DNA of 64,000 bases from Rhynchopus sp. YZ270_cl-10 (GCA_964035575.1 OZ037864.1:868001-932000); one strand, 5' to 3'. Shown: positions 30,301-41,966, counted from the first letter of the stretch. Notes: generated by a model not told the origin, from the letters alone. A program made the numbers and translations.

Positions 30301-31620
30301 CGGGGTGCGATGCCGTCACGCAGCCCGTCGCCTGTTGCCAGCAGTGTGGGGCGAGGTAGAGGTGTCCGTGTGAACAGCCCGTCCTCGTCGACGATGTCAA
30401 TAGGGAGGGGCCGTGGCAGCCCAGGCTCGCCTCCGTCCAACCCTCCGTCGCCAATGCCCAGTGCAAAAGGGGCAAGCGAAGCCACCGCCTCGCAGCCAGC
30501 ACACCACCACGCACCCAAAACACTACCACAGACGACACCCGACGCATCAGTCTCACAAGGCAAAGACATCCTCGGCAAGCTCCGCTCTTCCATGATACGT
30601 ACAGGTACACCTCCCGTAGGAAGCAAGCCCGCATCTCTCGCAGGATCCCAATCAGGGTCCCAATCGCCCAACGCACAAATGTTAGTTTCCATGCTGGGAA
30701 GACGCTCCAGTTCTGGCAGCCCTGCTGCACCTCCTGGGAAAGGCGCACCGGCATCAACCAGAACGAACACCCCTCCATCAGGACGTGGCACACCACTAAC
30801 AAAACCAGCACCATCCCCCCGATCAACAACCGCAGCAGCAGCTGCAGCACAAATCCTTGCATCACATCCAAAGGGCGCAGCAAGACCGGGTACGCCATCC
30901 TCTGGGCGTGGTACGCCTCTCGACAAACCTGCACCCTCACCTCGGGGGGGCTCCCTATCAGGGTCCCAATCGCCCAACGCACAACTGTTAGTTTCTATGC
31001 TGGGAAGACGCTCCAGTTCTGGCAGCCCTGCTGCACCTCCTGGGAAAGGCGCACCGGCATCAACCAGAACGAACACCCCTCCATCAGGACGTGGCACACC
31101 ACTAACAAAACCAGCACCATCCCCCCGATCAACAACCGCAGCAGCAGCTGCAGCACAAATCCTTCAATCACATCCAAAGGGCGCAGCAAGACCGGGTACG
31201 CCATCCTCTGGGCGTGGTTCGCCTATCACGAAACCATTATCCCCTGCAGCTTTGCCAGCAAAGGAGACGGCCAAAGGCCCACAGGTGGGTCCTAAGGGAA
31301 AGGCACCTCAAGAGAGGACGAAAGGGTCTACCAAGGGGCCGGCGAAGCAACCCTTTGCAAGACCAGAAGGTTTGGCACGCCCAGCAGAAGTGGCGTTAGA
31401 TCGAGGTCGCCCAACAGCACCAGGCTCGATAAAGGGTGGGTCGAAAGCAAGCATCCGACCACCATCCCCTCTAAGCCCCGCAAGAGAATTCCTCACAACG
31501 GCAATGAAGGGTACCGTGGCGCCAGGTAAACGCAGCTCCAGTAGAGGGACTGTAAAAGGGCAAGGTGCAAAACCGTCAGCGAAACCTACTGCCAAGTCTG
31601 CGACTGCTCCAAAGAGATAA
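27358..31620 (+). CDS. Large coiled-coil protein with disordered Ser/Pro-rich segments
   Basis: The single open frame codes for 1420 residues. Coiled coil is visible at about residues 190–390 and strongly at 705–880, where Glu/Arg/Gln-rich heptads (EEEKRHEEQQRQRKREEEQ-like) dominate. The rest is Ser/Pro-rich and probably disordered, with many SP and TP sites. The C-terminal third contains repeated SGRGTP(L/I) motifs and an internal duplication of about 89 codons (see 30652–31224). The last 150 residues are basic. It could be a cytoskeletal or scaffold protein, but I recognise no family. Synonymous positions switch between G/T-rich and C/A-rich blocks, for example around 28270–28640 and 28660–28960. 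Confidence 0.85.
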   Translation: MYGSEVGDKSQRFQAYGAELERQMDVGQQFNAVLRAAQSRGVGYSAQPPAPPPTQQKQYTHPLFTPSQASPVSMNYSGNSQLSPRVQEDAHIQLRQLQQRLAKLSTHVDQTLSDHVQADSVLRSESSLWRSPVSPPTASPRRHGTPVSPGISPIQSAVMRSMNTTASPVPRTPPSPMKRSPKREESFLEQSNHQLLEQLQMLQRKYDNSLSLKDEEIEGMKKRLSAVTDKLEDEVEAVEKQERKLAEVVRVSSKVREDNATMIAEVQKRSEEKLERVIVTNRKNLEAAEKHKAEVIEKLVQAETRQKMMTEELRKELAAMRTMQHAEESTVVTSLQRDMQHIQQRNTTLEGSCEQLTKQLMVARRESLSETNILRSSLDETRQELASLRNQKIPKSDTKKLTPKSPPLKPDKKVDIHSTPTKTSKKTYSPMKSPSASPPNRASVSPGEDDVSTDFEEATSNAVVSTYIPRGARVKGAQTHRVRAADVTLKSSPPVRPYSQYDVARCVSSSPQRAVRVSQEKLPSSPAVDPPAVCVPPTTPPAARLDAARRVAAVNRMRTRDQNASHPSVQSQPAPRPVVLRRIDQDAAVYPQPGAAAALLLNVDTSPSLSPISPDAGSTSLPVAFPSRTEDNEIESAWMTLTHPRSASAGSVTASAPASVKLIPVSVQSSSKPPTPQQNAQNHRESVQEQEWAGDDPIIFLPQVDEEEQVQEVDRLKQELEAERKQRRKEDEEREAAALQATKEREEARLKDLRRQIHEEEKLRAERKEEEKRHEEQQRQRKREEEQAELQRERDEHEREVRHKEQMLEEEHRLETMRRNFAEESEREKQSLERERAAQREREEKLEEQRLERERAWEEEKQAEMKKLAESRRSEPVESPLKLHHVHSDVGFSTVPSGSFHHTSGSFSGVLDTSEASPLSSPIALDHDAVVPPAARPKGASPSASTSVNSLIKQAFTNGKPPTSPPIQPLRNTSPSTPGRGRGAMPSRSPSPVASSVGRGRGVRVNSPSSSTMSIGRGRGSPGSPPSNPPSPMPSAKGASEATASQPAHHHAPKTLPQTTPDASVSQGKDILGKLRSSMIRTGTPPVGSKPASLAGSQSGSQSPNAQMLVSMLGRRSSSGSPAAPPGKGAPASTRTNTPPSGRGTPLTKPAPSPRSTTAAAAAAQILASHPKGAARPGTPSSGRGTPLDKPAPSPRGGSLSGSQSPNAQLLVSMLGRRSSSGSPAAPPGKGAPASTRTNTPPSGRGTPLTKPAPSPRSTTAAAAAAQILQSHPKGAARPGTPSSGRGSPITKPLSPAALPAKETAKGPQVGPKGKAPQERTKGSTKGPAKQPFARPEGLARPAEVALDRGRPTAPGSIKGGSKASIRPPSPLSPAREFLTTAMKGTVAPGKRSSSRGTVKGQGAKPSAKPTAKSATAPKR
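30652..31224 (+). repeat. Tandem duplication inside the coiled-coil gene
   Basis: Two nearly identical copies of about 267 bp, at 30652–30918 and 30958–31224, are offset by exactly 306 bp (102 codons), so the frame is kept. The few differences include ATG/CTG and TAC/TTC codons. Confidence 0.93.
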
Positions 31621-32402
31621 GAAAAGGGGGGGTCGGGAAAGGGGGAGAGGTGAGGAGTATGGAAGCGGAGGAAATTGCCGGAGACAAAAAAAAAATGTAG
31701 CTCGGGGGGGTGATCGCAAAAATGCAAAAAAGCCCACTGAGGGTTGTGCTCATAGTACCCATTCTTTTCCTCCCAATTCTCTCCTCATTGCGACATAAAC
31801 GATTTTTTTTTAGTGCAGTATACTCTATAGGTGATGCCATTAATGCAACAAAGTTTGCAGGTGACTAAGCGAGGATTAGGTTACGAAGTCTTTTTTTTTT
31901 TTGGGATGTGGTTTTGAACGTCCTTTGTATGCTTTCTCGTTGGAAAGTATATGAAATTGAATGAGTTTTTTTTCTTCTTTTTTCGAAATAAACGAAAAAC
32001 GCCGACCCAGAAACAACACAATAAAAAAAAAACTATATAACGAAGCGAAGAAAAGTAGGTGTACCATTTTTGTCGGTTAGTAAACCAATATGAAAAAAAA
32101 AACCAGTTACAGTGTTCACCCCACCACCAGCTTCACCGAGGAAGGCCCCGTTACAATTTTTTGTGAGATGAAGTGAGCACAAGAGAGGCACATCCATCTG
32201 CAAAATCATTTTTCTCTTTTGTAAATTTACTAACAAAAACCCCCCCATTTGGTGGCCTGGTTTTTTTCCTCTCCCCTCTTTGTAACCTCTCTCTTTAACC
32301 ATAACAACAAAACAACGGTTATTTTTTTAAAAAAATTTCTTCCTCCCCATTCCTTATTCCTCATTCCTCTCCTCCCCCTTTCAGAAAAAAATAAAATCCA
32401 AA
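31621..32402. other. Intergenic region with M1-type stem-loops
   Basis: M1 copies are seen at 31859–31888 (GTGACTAAGC … TTAGGTTACG, degraded) and as a variant at 32166–32200 (AGATG/CATCT ends). The last 100 bases before the next ATG are CT-rich, which is common upstream of genes in this window. Confidence 0.4.
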
Positions 32403-33476
32403 ATGAGTGACACATTTGAGTCGACATTATGCGAAGGTCTTTCAGTTGGGGTTCAAAAGGGAGATTGGGGTAAAGGAGTGCATGCGAGGGGTGGTGTGAA
32501 GAAGGGGGAGGTTCTTTGGCACGAGCGTCCGGTGGTCGTGGGGAGCTGCCGCAGTGGGGAGGGGGTCACTTGCGCAAACTGCTTTGCAGCGACGGCACGC
32601 CACCCGACAGATGTCACACCACTTCCTGCTGTCCCAGCTGCATGCGCCTCTGCCCTAGACTCCTTCACCACTGCACCCAACCCCCCTGAACCTATCCCCT
32701 GCGACAATCTGTGTGAGTACTACTGCAGCGAAACCTGCCGCACCGAAGCGCACCGCAACCACCACAGCTTTGTCTGCTCCCCACAGTACGCCGCCCTCCC
32801 CTCCACCCTCGCCACCACCCTTGGCGAAAAATCCGCAAACCAACGTCTCCTCGCTCTCAAACTCCTTACCGCCTCCGTCACCTCCACTGACCCTAAAATA
32901 CAGGGCCACATCGAAGCCTTGGTTCCCCTCCCATACGAAGTCAGCAAGGAGGAAGACCAGCGTGCCGTGGAGCAGGAGGTGTACGATGCATTCGAGAAGG
33001 TGCTGCCGGAGGAGAAGCGGCAGGTGGTTTCGTTTGAGAAGTATTTGCTGATGTTGAGCAAGATGAAGGCGAATGCAGTCGAGTTGGATATGTGGCTGAA
33101 GGTGGAGGGGGACACAGAGACATACGATGAGCAGAGGAGTGCTGTCAAGGCGTCTGGGCTGTTCGCGTTGCAGGCATTTGTAAACCATTCCTGCACCCCA
33201 AATGGACACAGGGTTGTCTACAACGGTGCCCTACACTTTGTCGCTGTGGAGGATATTCCCGAAGGGGAGCAAGTGCTCATGGCCTATGTCAACCCCGCCA
33301 ACACCATCAAAGAAAGACAAGCCAAACTCAACACCCACTGGCACATTACCTGCTTCTGTGTCAAATGTACAGGAGAAACGATGAAGCTTGTTCTCTTCAG
33401 ACAACTTCTTGACGGCCTCAAAAAGAAGAAGACTGACCCAACCGAGGAAATCGAAGAAGCAGCTCAAGACCCTTAG
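32403..33476 (+). CDS. SET and MYND domain protein (SMYD-like)
   Basis: The product has 357 residues. An N-terminal SET part (KGDWGKGVHARGGVKKGEVLWHE, about residues 19–41) is interrupted by a MYND-type zinc finger starting at CANC near residue 58 and continuing with YYCSETCRTEAHRNHHSFVC near residue 109. The second SET half holds the characteristic FVNHSCTPN near residue 260 and a conserved Tyr in EQVLMAYVNP near 295. A post-SET cysteine cluster, CFCVKC, is near residue 320. These are the parts of SMYD lysine methyltransferases, acting on histones or other proteins; the protein is shorter than animal SMYDs and lacks most of the C-terminal helical domain. The substrate cannot be told from sequence. 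Confidence 0.88.
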   Translation: MSDTFESTLCEGLSVGVQKGDWGKGVHARGGVKKGEVLWHERPVVVGSCRSGEGVTCANCFAATARHPTDVTPLPAVPAACASALDSFTTAPNPPEPIPCDNLCEYYCSETCRTEAHRNHHSFVCSPQYAALPSTLATTLGEKSANQRLLALKLLTASVTSTDPKIQGHIEALVPLPYEVSKEEDQRAVEQEVYDAFEKVLPEEKRQVVSFEKYLLMLSKMKANAVELDMWLKVEGDTETYDEQRSAVKASGLFALQAFVNHSCTPNGHRVVYNGALHFVAVEDIPEGEQVLMAYVNPANTIKERQAKLNTHWHITCFCVKCTGETMKLVLFRQLLDGLKKKKTDPTEEIEEAAQDP

Positions 33477-33905
33477 TGAAAGAGGTTTTGTAGTTAGCTT
33501 CTTACCCCCTATTATTTAAAGTATTATTTCAGTGCTTGTTTCCCATTTGGGGGGGTGTTTTTTTGTGCGCACAGAGAGTCACATTCATTTTTGCAACTTT
33601 TCTGTGTTTTTTTTAGATTTATTGCCGCATATTTTTTTTTCCAAACCACCCACCCTGCTCAAAACAAAACCTATGAAAAATAGTTTCTCGCAGCGTACCA
33701 CAACGACCTCATTAGAGTAATCCGTTCTAAAAAAAAAAGGCCACATTTTAAGCTTTTCTTCACTCTGGGGCTCTCCCTCGCCCCTCTCATCCCCCCCTTA
33801 CAATCCCTCTATTCTGCATTGTCGTTTTTTTTTTTCTTCTTTTTCACAACTTCCCACAGACACACTTCCTCTTTTCTCCCCCTTTGGGGGAGGTAAAGGA
33901 AATAA

Positions 33906-35192
33906 ATGTCTGACCCACATCAGAGCCTTGGTGTTGTTTCGCATCAGAGTCTTTCTGGTGTACCGTTGCCGACGGTGGACCCGTTTGCGAGTGTTCCGCC
34001 GATTTCGGATCAGTATGCGGGTATGGTGTCTGTGGGGGGGTTGGCGAACCCGACGGCGCATAAGGCTATGGGGAGTAGGGTAAATTTGAAGGTAGCGTTT
34101 TTGACGTCTGGGCAGTTTACGACTATGGCGGCGGCGTTGCACTTCTTTCAGGTGGAGGAGGGGCGGGAGAGGGCACAGAGGCTGCGCAGGCTTGTGGTTG
34201 TTGTAGACAAAGAGACCTTCGCAGCAGACCACACCACACAAATGCAACGCTGCGGGTTGGTCTCGAAGATAGAAGAGATTGGGATCTTCCAAGAACACCT
34301 CCGCCCCCTCTCCGGCCCCATGACCCGGTATGACGATCTGCTCAATGCAACAACTCCCCTCGACTTCATCCGTTACATTACCTGCATATTCTCTACCCGC
34401 GATCCAGCCCATCTTGTCAGTATGTATGAGCTAGAGGAGGGTCAACCCCTTTCTGTTTCTGTGAATTGTCGTCCCGCAGTGTTAACGGATGATGATGGTG
34501 TGGTAAAAAAGATGCAGCACGATGAAGTAGTGAAACGGCTTCGTGACTCACACCAACACGAAGTTGCGCGGCTGCGTGAAATGCTGCAAAAACAGAAGGA
34601 TGGGCAGCTTATGGAACTCCTCGACGCAAAGACGCAGATAGAACAGCTCCGCCACTCCCTTTCCCTGGCAGATGCTGCTGCGTCAACGCAATACCCAAAG
34701 CTCCCATACCAGCACGTTAATGACACATCAGTGGCACCACCATTGCCTAAGGAGCCACCACCTATTCCTCAGGCACCCATATCACCTTCGCCGCACACTC
34801 CGCAGGTCACGCATGTTGCGTATCCAACAGGGGGGACGACACCATTGCATTCAGAGCAAAGACATCGGAATAAGGCAGGCGAATTGGTGGATAAGCTGAC
34901 TGCAGAGTTGGAGGCGAATTCACGCTTTTTGGAGTCATTTCCTGTGCAGAGGCCGGGGGCGAAGGAGGTGAGTCCGCCACGTGACTATGGTGGAGGTGGC
35001 GGTGGTGCTCCCTACGGTACCTACCGTGTTACCCCTCGTGGTAGGGGCAGTGGTGCTTTCGGTGGTACCCCCAACCCAGGAGCCCATGGAAGAGGTGCAG
35101 ATCTAGGATACGGGCAGCGGCCGTCGATACCGCGCTTCCCAGGGTACCCAGGAGTGACGTTGCAGCCAGGGGCAGGGCGGAGTGAGTGGTAA
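33906..35192 (+). CDS. Coiled-coil protein with Gly/Arg-rich tail, unknown
   Basis: The product has 428 residues. An N-terminal folded-looking region at about residues 58–190 (starting VNLKVAFLTSGQF) does not match a family I know. A clear coiled coil follows at about 200–260. Then comes a Pro-rich linker and a Gly/Arg-rich tail (GGGGGAPYG, PRGRGSG) that may bind RNA or protein. The ATG at 33906 is preceded by an A-rich stretch. A small TA-flanked inverted-repeat element begins 22 bases after the stop. The first 250 bases use mostly G- and T-ending codons, then switch to C and A. Confidence 0.75.
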   Translation: MSDPHQSLGVVSHQSLSGVPLPTVDPFASVPPISDQYAGMVSVGGLANPTAHKAMGSRVNLKVAFLTSGQFTTMAAALHFFQVEEGRERAQRLRRLVVVVDKETFAADHTTQMQRCGLVSKIEEIGIFQEHLRPLSGPMTRYDDLLNATTPLDFIRYITCIFSTRDPAHLVSMYELEEGQPLSVSVNCRPAVLTDDDGVVKKMQHDEVVKRLRDSHQHEVARLREMLQKQKDGQLMELLDAKTQIEQLRHSLSLADAAASTQYPKLPYQHVNDTSVAPPLPKEPPPIPQAPISPSPHTPQVTHVAYPTGGTTPLHSEQRHRNKAGELVDKLTAELEANSRFLESFPVQRPGAKEVSPPRDYGGGGGGAPYGTYRVTPRGRGSGAFGGTPNPGAHGRGADLGYGQRPSIPRFPGYPGVTLQPGAGRSEW

Positions 35193-35213
35193 TCCATGTC
35201 TGTAATTGATGTA

Positions 35214-35576
35214 AACCCCCCCTCTGCATAATATTAAATTACTCTTATTATTAATTATCTCGTATTATTAAATATAGCGCGTATTGTTCAATATAACTCA
35301 TATTATTCAATATAAGTCATATTATTCACATATTCGTATTATTAAATAGCGCATTTTTTATTTTTTATTTGCTTTTTCCCCTGTGTTTGTGAACAAAACA
35401 TGCACGGAGCCCCAGCCAAGACGGGGAGTATTTTTTATTTCGCGAAGAAAAAAAGCATTTTGGCTGGGCATTCTCGTATTATTAAATATAAGCACCCATT
35501 TTCGTATTATTAAATAATATTCGTATTATTAAATATAACTCGTATTATTAATTTAATATTATGCAGAGGGGGGGTT
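35214..35576. mobile_element. Small TIR element flanked by TA (Tc1/mariner-type MITE)
   Basis: AACCCCCCCTCTGCATAATA begins the left end at 35214; the right end is its complement, finishing at 35576, with the match extending over about 28 bp. TA dinucleotides flank both ends (35212–35213 and 35577–35578). The interior is AT-rich with repeated CGTATTATTAAATA motifs and a 100-bp unrelated segment. It sits directly after the stop codon of the preceding gene. The TA flank is short, so the superfamily call is tentative. Confidence 0.6.
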
Positions 35577-35578
35577 TA

Positions 35579-37666
<2,088 letters not shown>

Positions 37667-38085
37667 ATGCACCCCAACGACAACTGCTGAACAAGCAACC
37701 CCTACCCCCAACACGGGTTCAAAGATAAAAAATACCCAATCGATTAACTGTTTTCCACCCCCACCCCCTTTTTCTTCCTTTTTCCTTTTTGCTGTTGTTT
37801 TTTTTCCCCCCTGGAAAATTCAAGCATTTTCCATATTTTTTTTATTCTACTTTTCCTTTTTCCTTTTTCCTTTTTACCCCCCATTTGTTACCCAACACTC
37901 CACCCATTTCCCTTGTTAATATCACTCTCCCTCCTCCCCCCACACCCCCCACTTCAAAAACAAAAACACAACCCTCCACCCCCTCCCCTCACCCTTTTTC
38001 CACTCCATCTCAACCTCCTCCACCTCCTCCTCTTCCCCCCCTTCATCAGCCTCTTCCACTCTTTTCTTCAGGGGTTTTTTAAAAG
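37667..38085. other. Intergenic CT-rich region
   Basis: This stretch is almost entirely pyrimidine-rich on the + strand (CCCC, TTTTCC and CCTCC runs) up to the next ATG. It contains no gene. Confidence 0.5.
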
Positions 38086-40113
38086 ATGGGGCTCCGATCG
38101 GTATGCCTGGTTGGGTTGTTGTGTTGTGTGGCGGCTGATAAATATGGGGATTTGTGTGATAAGATGATTCAGAAGGCACAGGACGCTGCGAAGCATCACA
38201 ACCAAGGCAATCAGAAGAAGGCGGAGAAGGCGATGCAGCGGGTGGACGCGCTTTATGAGGAGGCAGCGGCGCTTGAGCCGGAGGAGCTGCAGGCACATCT
38301 CAACTACGGGACAACCCTCATCAACACCAATCAGCTGGACAAGGCTGCGTCTATTTGGCAGCTTGCTGCCTCCGTTCTCACTGACGACATCCGCACTCAG
38401 GTTCCCCACATGGAGAGTTTCATTGCCGGCAAAATAAACCTCTGCGCATATGGCAAAGTCAGCATGCAAAAGGACCAAGTCTACAAAGGCGGTAAAGGCG
38501 ATCTCACCATGGCAATCGACCTGGTCGATGAACAGCTCGCACTGCGTCCCCTGCCACAGATCTACCACGACCGTGCGACGATGAACATCATGATCTCGAA
38601 CTCAGAGGAGAAGAGCGTGGCTGGCATTGAGGCAGACTTCAAGCAGGCAGAGACCGAAGCCTTGAAGGGGCACATTGCTGCAAAGAGAGTGCACCTCAAG
38701 ATTCCTTGCAAAGAGTCGACCGAGTTGACGAGGTTCCCATACGACGATGGTGCAGAAGCAGCGCCCATCGAGGAGTTCGTCTCCCACTACACCTCGTACA
38801 GCGTCAACCACGCAGCAGTTTCCCGCAAGAAGACCAACACAGACTACACATCAACTGCACCGTATATGTCCACTGTGGAGGATGTGTACGTTCGTGGAAT
38901 GGACGCAGTAGTAACAACCGACCGCTGTCCTGGAAAGTGGAGTCGCTCGAAGGTGGAGCGCCGTCTCGCTAAGACATACGAAAAGCTTGAGTTAAAGGAA
39001 CAGAAGAACAACGTGAAGAAGATTTTGGATCAGTTTTACACTGCGCCCGAGATTCTTCGTGATGCGCTGAAGGATAAGTACACGAAGCTTATTGAGGAGA
39101 AGGAGGTGGACCTGGCGTGGATTGACGAATGGGCTGTTGGCGCCAAGGCTGAGTGCGACTGCGTTGTGTACGAACCGTCGCAGTCACCCCGCGTCAACCT
39201 GGGGATGAACCTGCCTATTGTCGATGTCTTTGGTGCACACCCGGTTCTCGACCAGAGTGGCAAGCCTGATGTGCTGACCCCTCCGAAGCAGCTTTCGGGG
39301 AAGCTCAAGGAGGCTGCGCTTGCGGCACAGTTCGCAGGGTCGTCGTTCTACCACTTCGTCATTGAGGTGCTCCCTCGGGTGCTGATGGTGCTGCAAGACT
39401 CTTCTCTTGAGAAGGTCCCCATCATCGTCCCGATGGACACCTCCAAAAACCACTTCGTGGAACGCTACCTTCGCATTATCGCAAAGAAGTACAACATCAA
39501 AGACTTTGTCTCCAAATTCAAAATGCATCAGGGCGAGGTTCATGTCGAAAAACTTCATGTCCCCACCTGGTACCGTGACGACATGGTGACTCGAACTACC
39601 GCTCCACGCTCTGCTCTTCTCAACCTTCGTCAAGCGTTGGTTGAAAATGTGAAAAATATTCCACAAAATAAGGTAATCTATTTGAGCAGGAAGGATACCA
39701 GCATGAGACAGCTTGTTGATGATGAGGAGCTGTTTGGCGCTATCTCTGCGAGGGCTGAGAGGAAGGGGTATGAGGTAGTGAAGGTGTCCAGCGCATTGGA
39801 TGCGGCGGAGGCGATTAAGGTGTTCCGTGGTGCAAAAATGGTGGTCGGGGTGCACGGCGGGGCCATGGCAAATCTTATTGCCTGCAAAGAAGACACCATC
39901 GTGCTTGAGCTTGGCTTCGATTCGGAATACTCCCACGACTACGTGCACCTTTCTGCACACCTTGGTCTTGACCACCACCTCTTCCCCCTCCTCCAAACCC
40001 CCAACGGCATGGGTGCAGCAGAAGTCGAAGTCTCTTCCAAAGAGCCCTTCCTTGACGCAATTGACAACCTCCTCCCCTTCAATAAAAACAGTGAAGAGGA
40101 TGAGGAGTTGTAA
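38086..40113 (+). CDS. GT61-family (DUF563) glycosyltransferase with signal peptide
   Basis: The product has 675 residues. The first 17 or so residues (MGLRSVCLVGLLCCVAA) form a signal peptide. Residues ~30–110 are helical with TPR-like spacing (LNYGTTLINTNQLDKAASIWQLA). The C-terminal ~300 residues match the GT61/DUF563 pattern: FYHFVIEVLPRVL near residue 422, NKVIYLSRKD near 528, then GAKMVVGVHGGAMANLIACKEDTIVLEL near 582–610. GT61 enzymes include xylosyl- and EGF-domain O-GlcNAc-transferases of the secretory pathway; the donor and acceptor here are unknown. No membrane anchor is seen, so it may be a soluble ER/Golgi enzyme. Confidence 0.85.
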   Translation: MGLRSVCLVGLLCCVAADKYGDLCDKMIQKAQDAAKHHNQGNQKKAEKAMQRVDALYEEAAALEPEELQAHLNYGTTLINTNQLDKAASIWQLAASVLTDDIRTQVPHMESFIAGKINLCAYGKVSMQKDQVYKGGKGDLTMAIDLVDEQLALRPLPQIYHDRATMNIMISNSEEKSVAGIEADFKQAETEALKGHIAAKRVHLKIPCKESTELTRFPYDDGAEAAPIEEFVSHYTSYSVNHAAVSRKKTNTDYTSTAPYMSTVEDVYVRGMDAVVTTDRCPGKWSRSKVERRLAKTYEKLELKEQKNNVKKILDQFYTAPEILRDALKDKYTKLIEEKEVDLAWIDEWAVGAKAECDCVVYEPSQSPRVNLGMNLPIVDVFGAHPVLDQSGKPDVLTPPKQLSGKLKEAALAAQFAGSSFYHFVIEVLPRVLMVLQDSSLEKVPIIVPMDTSKNHFVERYLRIIAKKYNIKDFVSKFKMHQGEVHVEKLHVPTWYRDDMVTRTTAPRSALLNLRQALVENVKNIPQNKVIYLSRKDTSMRQLVDDEELFGAISARAERKGYEVVKVSSALDAAEAIKVFRGAKMVVGVHGGAMANLIACKEDTIVLELGFDSEYSHDYVHLSAHLGLDHHLFPLLQTPNGMGAAEVEVSSKEPFLDAIDNLLPFNKNSEEDEEL

Positions 40114-40766
40114 GATATTTTTTTGAAAAAAAAATTAGAAAAAAAAGCTGTTGTGTTTTTTTACTCACACAAAGCTTTTAGTTTTCCAAAAAAATGTGCT
40201 TTTTTGATAAAACAACTTGTTGTCAATTCTAAAAAGATTGGAGGGAGCGCTGCAGGGCAAACAAAACGGATTGAAAAAAAACAGAAGCTTGCTTGTTTTC
40301 TTTGAGTACTCAATTAACCACAACAACCGTACTTCAGTTTAACACATTTTTTCACCTTTTTGTTTTCCCGGCTTTGAGCGCACAAACAAAAGACCCGATC
40401 TTTTTTTTAGATTTTATGTGATTTTTTTAAACGTTTTGCGAGAAGGAAAATAGGAGGTCAACACCGGCCTTTCCTAATCTCATTCTTCTTATACTCAAAA
40501 AGGTGTGTCGGGTCTTGTAAAGGGTTCCCCTTTATGTCGTGATTTATTTTGTGTAAGCAACCATAAAATGGTTTTGATCTGAAACCAAAGGGAGAAGGGG
40601 GGAGGAGGGGCAAACCAAACGTGTGGCCATACAAAGCAAACTCAAGGAATTTATCCTCTCCCCCCTCCCCTTCATTAGCCCCCCACTCTTTTTCATCTTC
40701 AATTAGCATTCACTTATTGTTTTCAGACCTTGAGGGACATTCTTTTCCTCTTTTTATTTAGATGTC
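40114..40766. other. Intergenic region
   Basis: I see no gene. Just before the next start the sequence reads ATGTCATGA, so a three-codon upstream frame (40762–40770) overlaps the main ATG at 40767. The preceding TTTTATTTAG could alternatively be a splice acceptor in the 5' leader. Confidence 0.4.
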
Positions 40767-41966
40767 ATGAAACGGGGTGTAAGGTTATTGTGTAAATCTT
40801 TTGCACGGAGTCCAAAAAGTGTTTACAATCGTGATGGAGGGAGTGTTGCGTTGGTTAGGGTGGACTCATCGAAGGGGCTTCCGGTAACAGACTATGCTGC
40901 ACGGTGTGAGATGAAGAGGGTGCTTGCGGGAATAAAACGGACCAGGGCGGGTTCGGTACGTGGTTTTTCACTTGCATCAGAGATTATGAGGTTAATTGAA
41001 CAGTGGAATCAGGCGAATGTACCCATCGGGGGTATCCTCTACACATATGCTCTTGGCGAGGTCGCAAAGCTCTCCAAACCCCAGGCCTGCCAAAAGATCC
41101 ACGAACTCCTCCTCGCGAAGAAAATCACAATAACGGTATTCCACTACAATGCTCTCATGCAGGGCCACCTCCTTTCGCGGGACTATGAAGCGATAAAGGG
41201 GTATTGGGCGTTGGTGAACACCGCCCCGCTTCGTCCCGATGCGATTAGTTATACGTTGTTTTTGCGTGCCTCTGTGAAGCATCTAACGAAGGTCGAGCTC
41301 ATCAATTTGGCTGCAGAGTTTATCCATAAATTTGACAACGGAAAGGGAAGGGTGCAGGAGGTCGCATACACCATTATTGCAGCGCATATCCCGTTCAAGG
41401 CGGGGATGGTTCTGCTGCGAGCATTGGAGAAGCGTGGACGCAAGCCTGGTATACGGTTTTACACTGCACTCCTTTCCGCCATTTTATGCGACAATGTGGA
41501 TGCACCAACGGCACGGCAGAATTATTTTACGTTGCGGAAGCATGTTAAGGGGTCGGGTGTCATTTTGGATGTGGTGTTCTTTACGAAGCTACTTGAATGG
41601 CAACAGTTGCAGGGCAGCTTTGATGGGGCGTGCGAGGTATTGAAGGCGATGGACCGACACCACATTGTCCCCACAGTTATCATTTACAACCGCATGCTGC
41701 AGATCTGCACAGCAGAGGCAAAAGGCGACCCTACGTCGCCTGCAGCAGACCTCGCAAGACGACTCTTCCAATCCGCAAAACTCCAAGGCTTTGGTGTCTA
41801 CAACTCGCTCTCACATGAAATGGTCCACTTCTTCGTCAGCACCCGCGACGACATTGGTCTAGCAAAGCTCCGTCACGACCTCCATCTCAACCGCGCTGGC
41901 GCCTTTTCAGGAAAGAAATTAGAAGAAGCGATCCACAAAGGCATTGAAGAGCTTCGCCGTCTTTAA
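40767..41966 (+). CDS. Pentatricopeptide-repeat-like protein, probably organellar
   Basis: The product has 399 residues. The N-terminus is basic and hydroxylated with no acidic residue for the first 20 residues (MKRGVRLLCKSFARSPKS), which fits a mitochondrial targeting peptide. The body is helical with PPR-type units: VFHYNALMQGHL near residue 124, DAISYTLFLRASVK near 156, GIRFYTALLSAIL near 226 and VIIYNRMLQIC near 303, spaced around 35 residues or multiples. PPR proteins bind organellar RNA and act in its processing or translation. No endonuclease or DYW domain is visible. Weak repeats make TPR-like alternatives possible. Confidence 0.75.
   Translation: MKRGVRLLCKSFARSPKSVYNRDGGSVALVRVDSSKGLPVTDYAARCEMKRVLAGIKRTRAGSVRGFSLASEIMRLIEQWNQANVPIGGILYTYALGEVAKLSKPQACQKIHELLLAKKITITVFHYNALMQGHLLSRDYEAIKGYWALVNTAPLRPDAISYTLFLRASVKHLTKVELINLAAEFIHKFDNGKGRVQEVAYTIIAAHIPFKAGMVLLRALEKRGRKPGIRFYTALLSAILCDNVDAPTARQNYFTLRKHVKGSGVILDVVFFTKLLEWQQLQGSFDGACEVLKAMDRHHIVPTVIIYNRMLQICTAEAKGDPTSPAADLARRLFQSAKLQGFGVYNSLSHEMVHFFVSTRDDIGLAKLRHDLHLNRAGAFSGKKLEEAIHKGIEELRRL

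Noticed and set aside
29109..31097. 662-codon minus-strand frame opposite the coiled-coil gene
   Set aside because: It is the complement of Ser/Arg/Glu-rich codons and internal repeats; the + strand has the coherent coiled-coil protein and start context.
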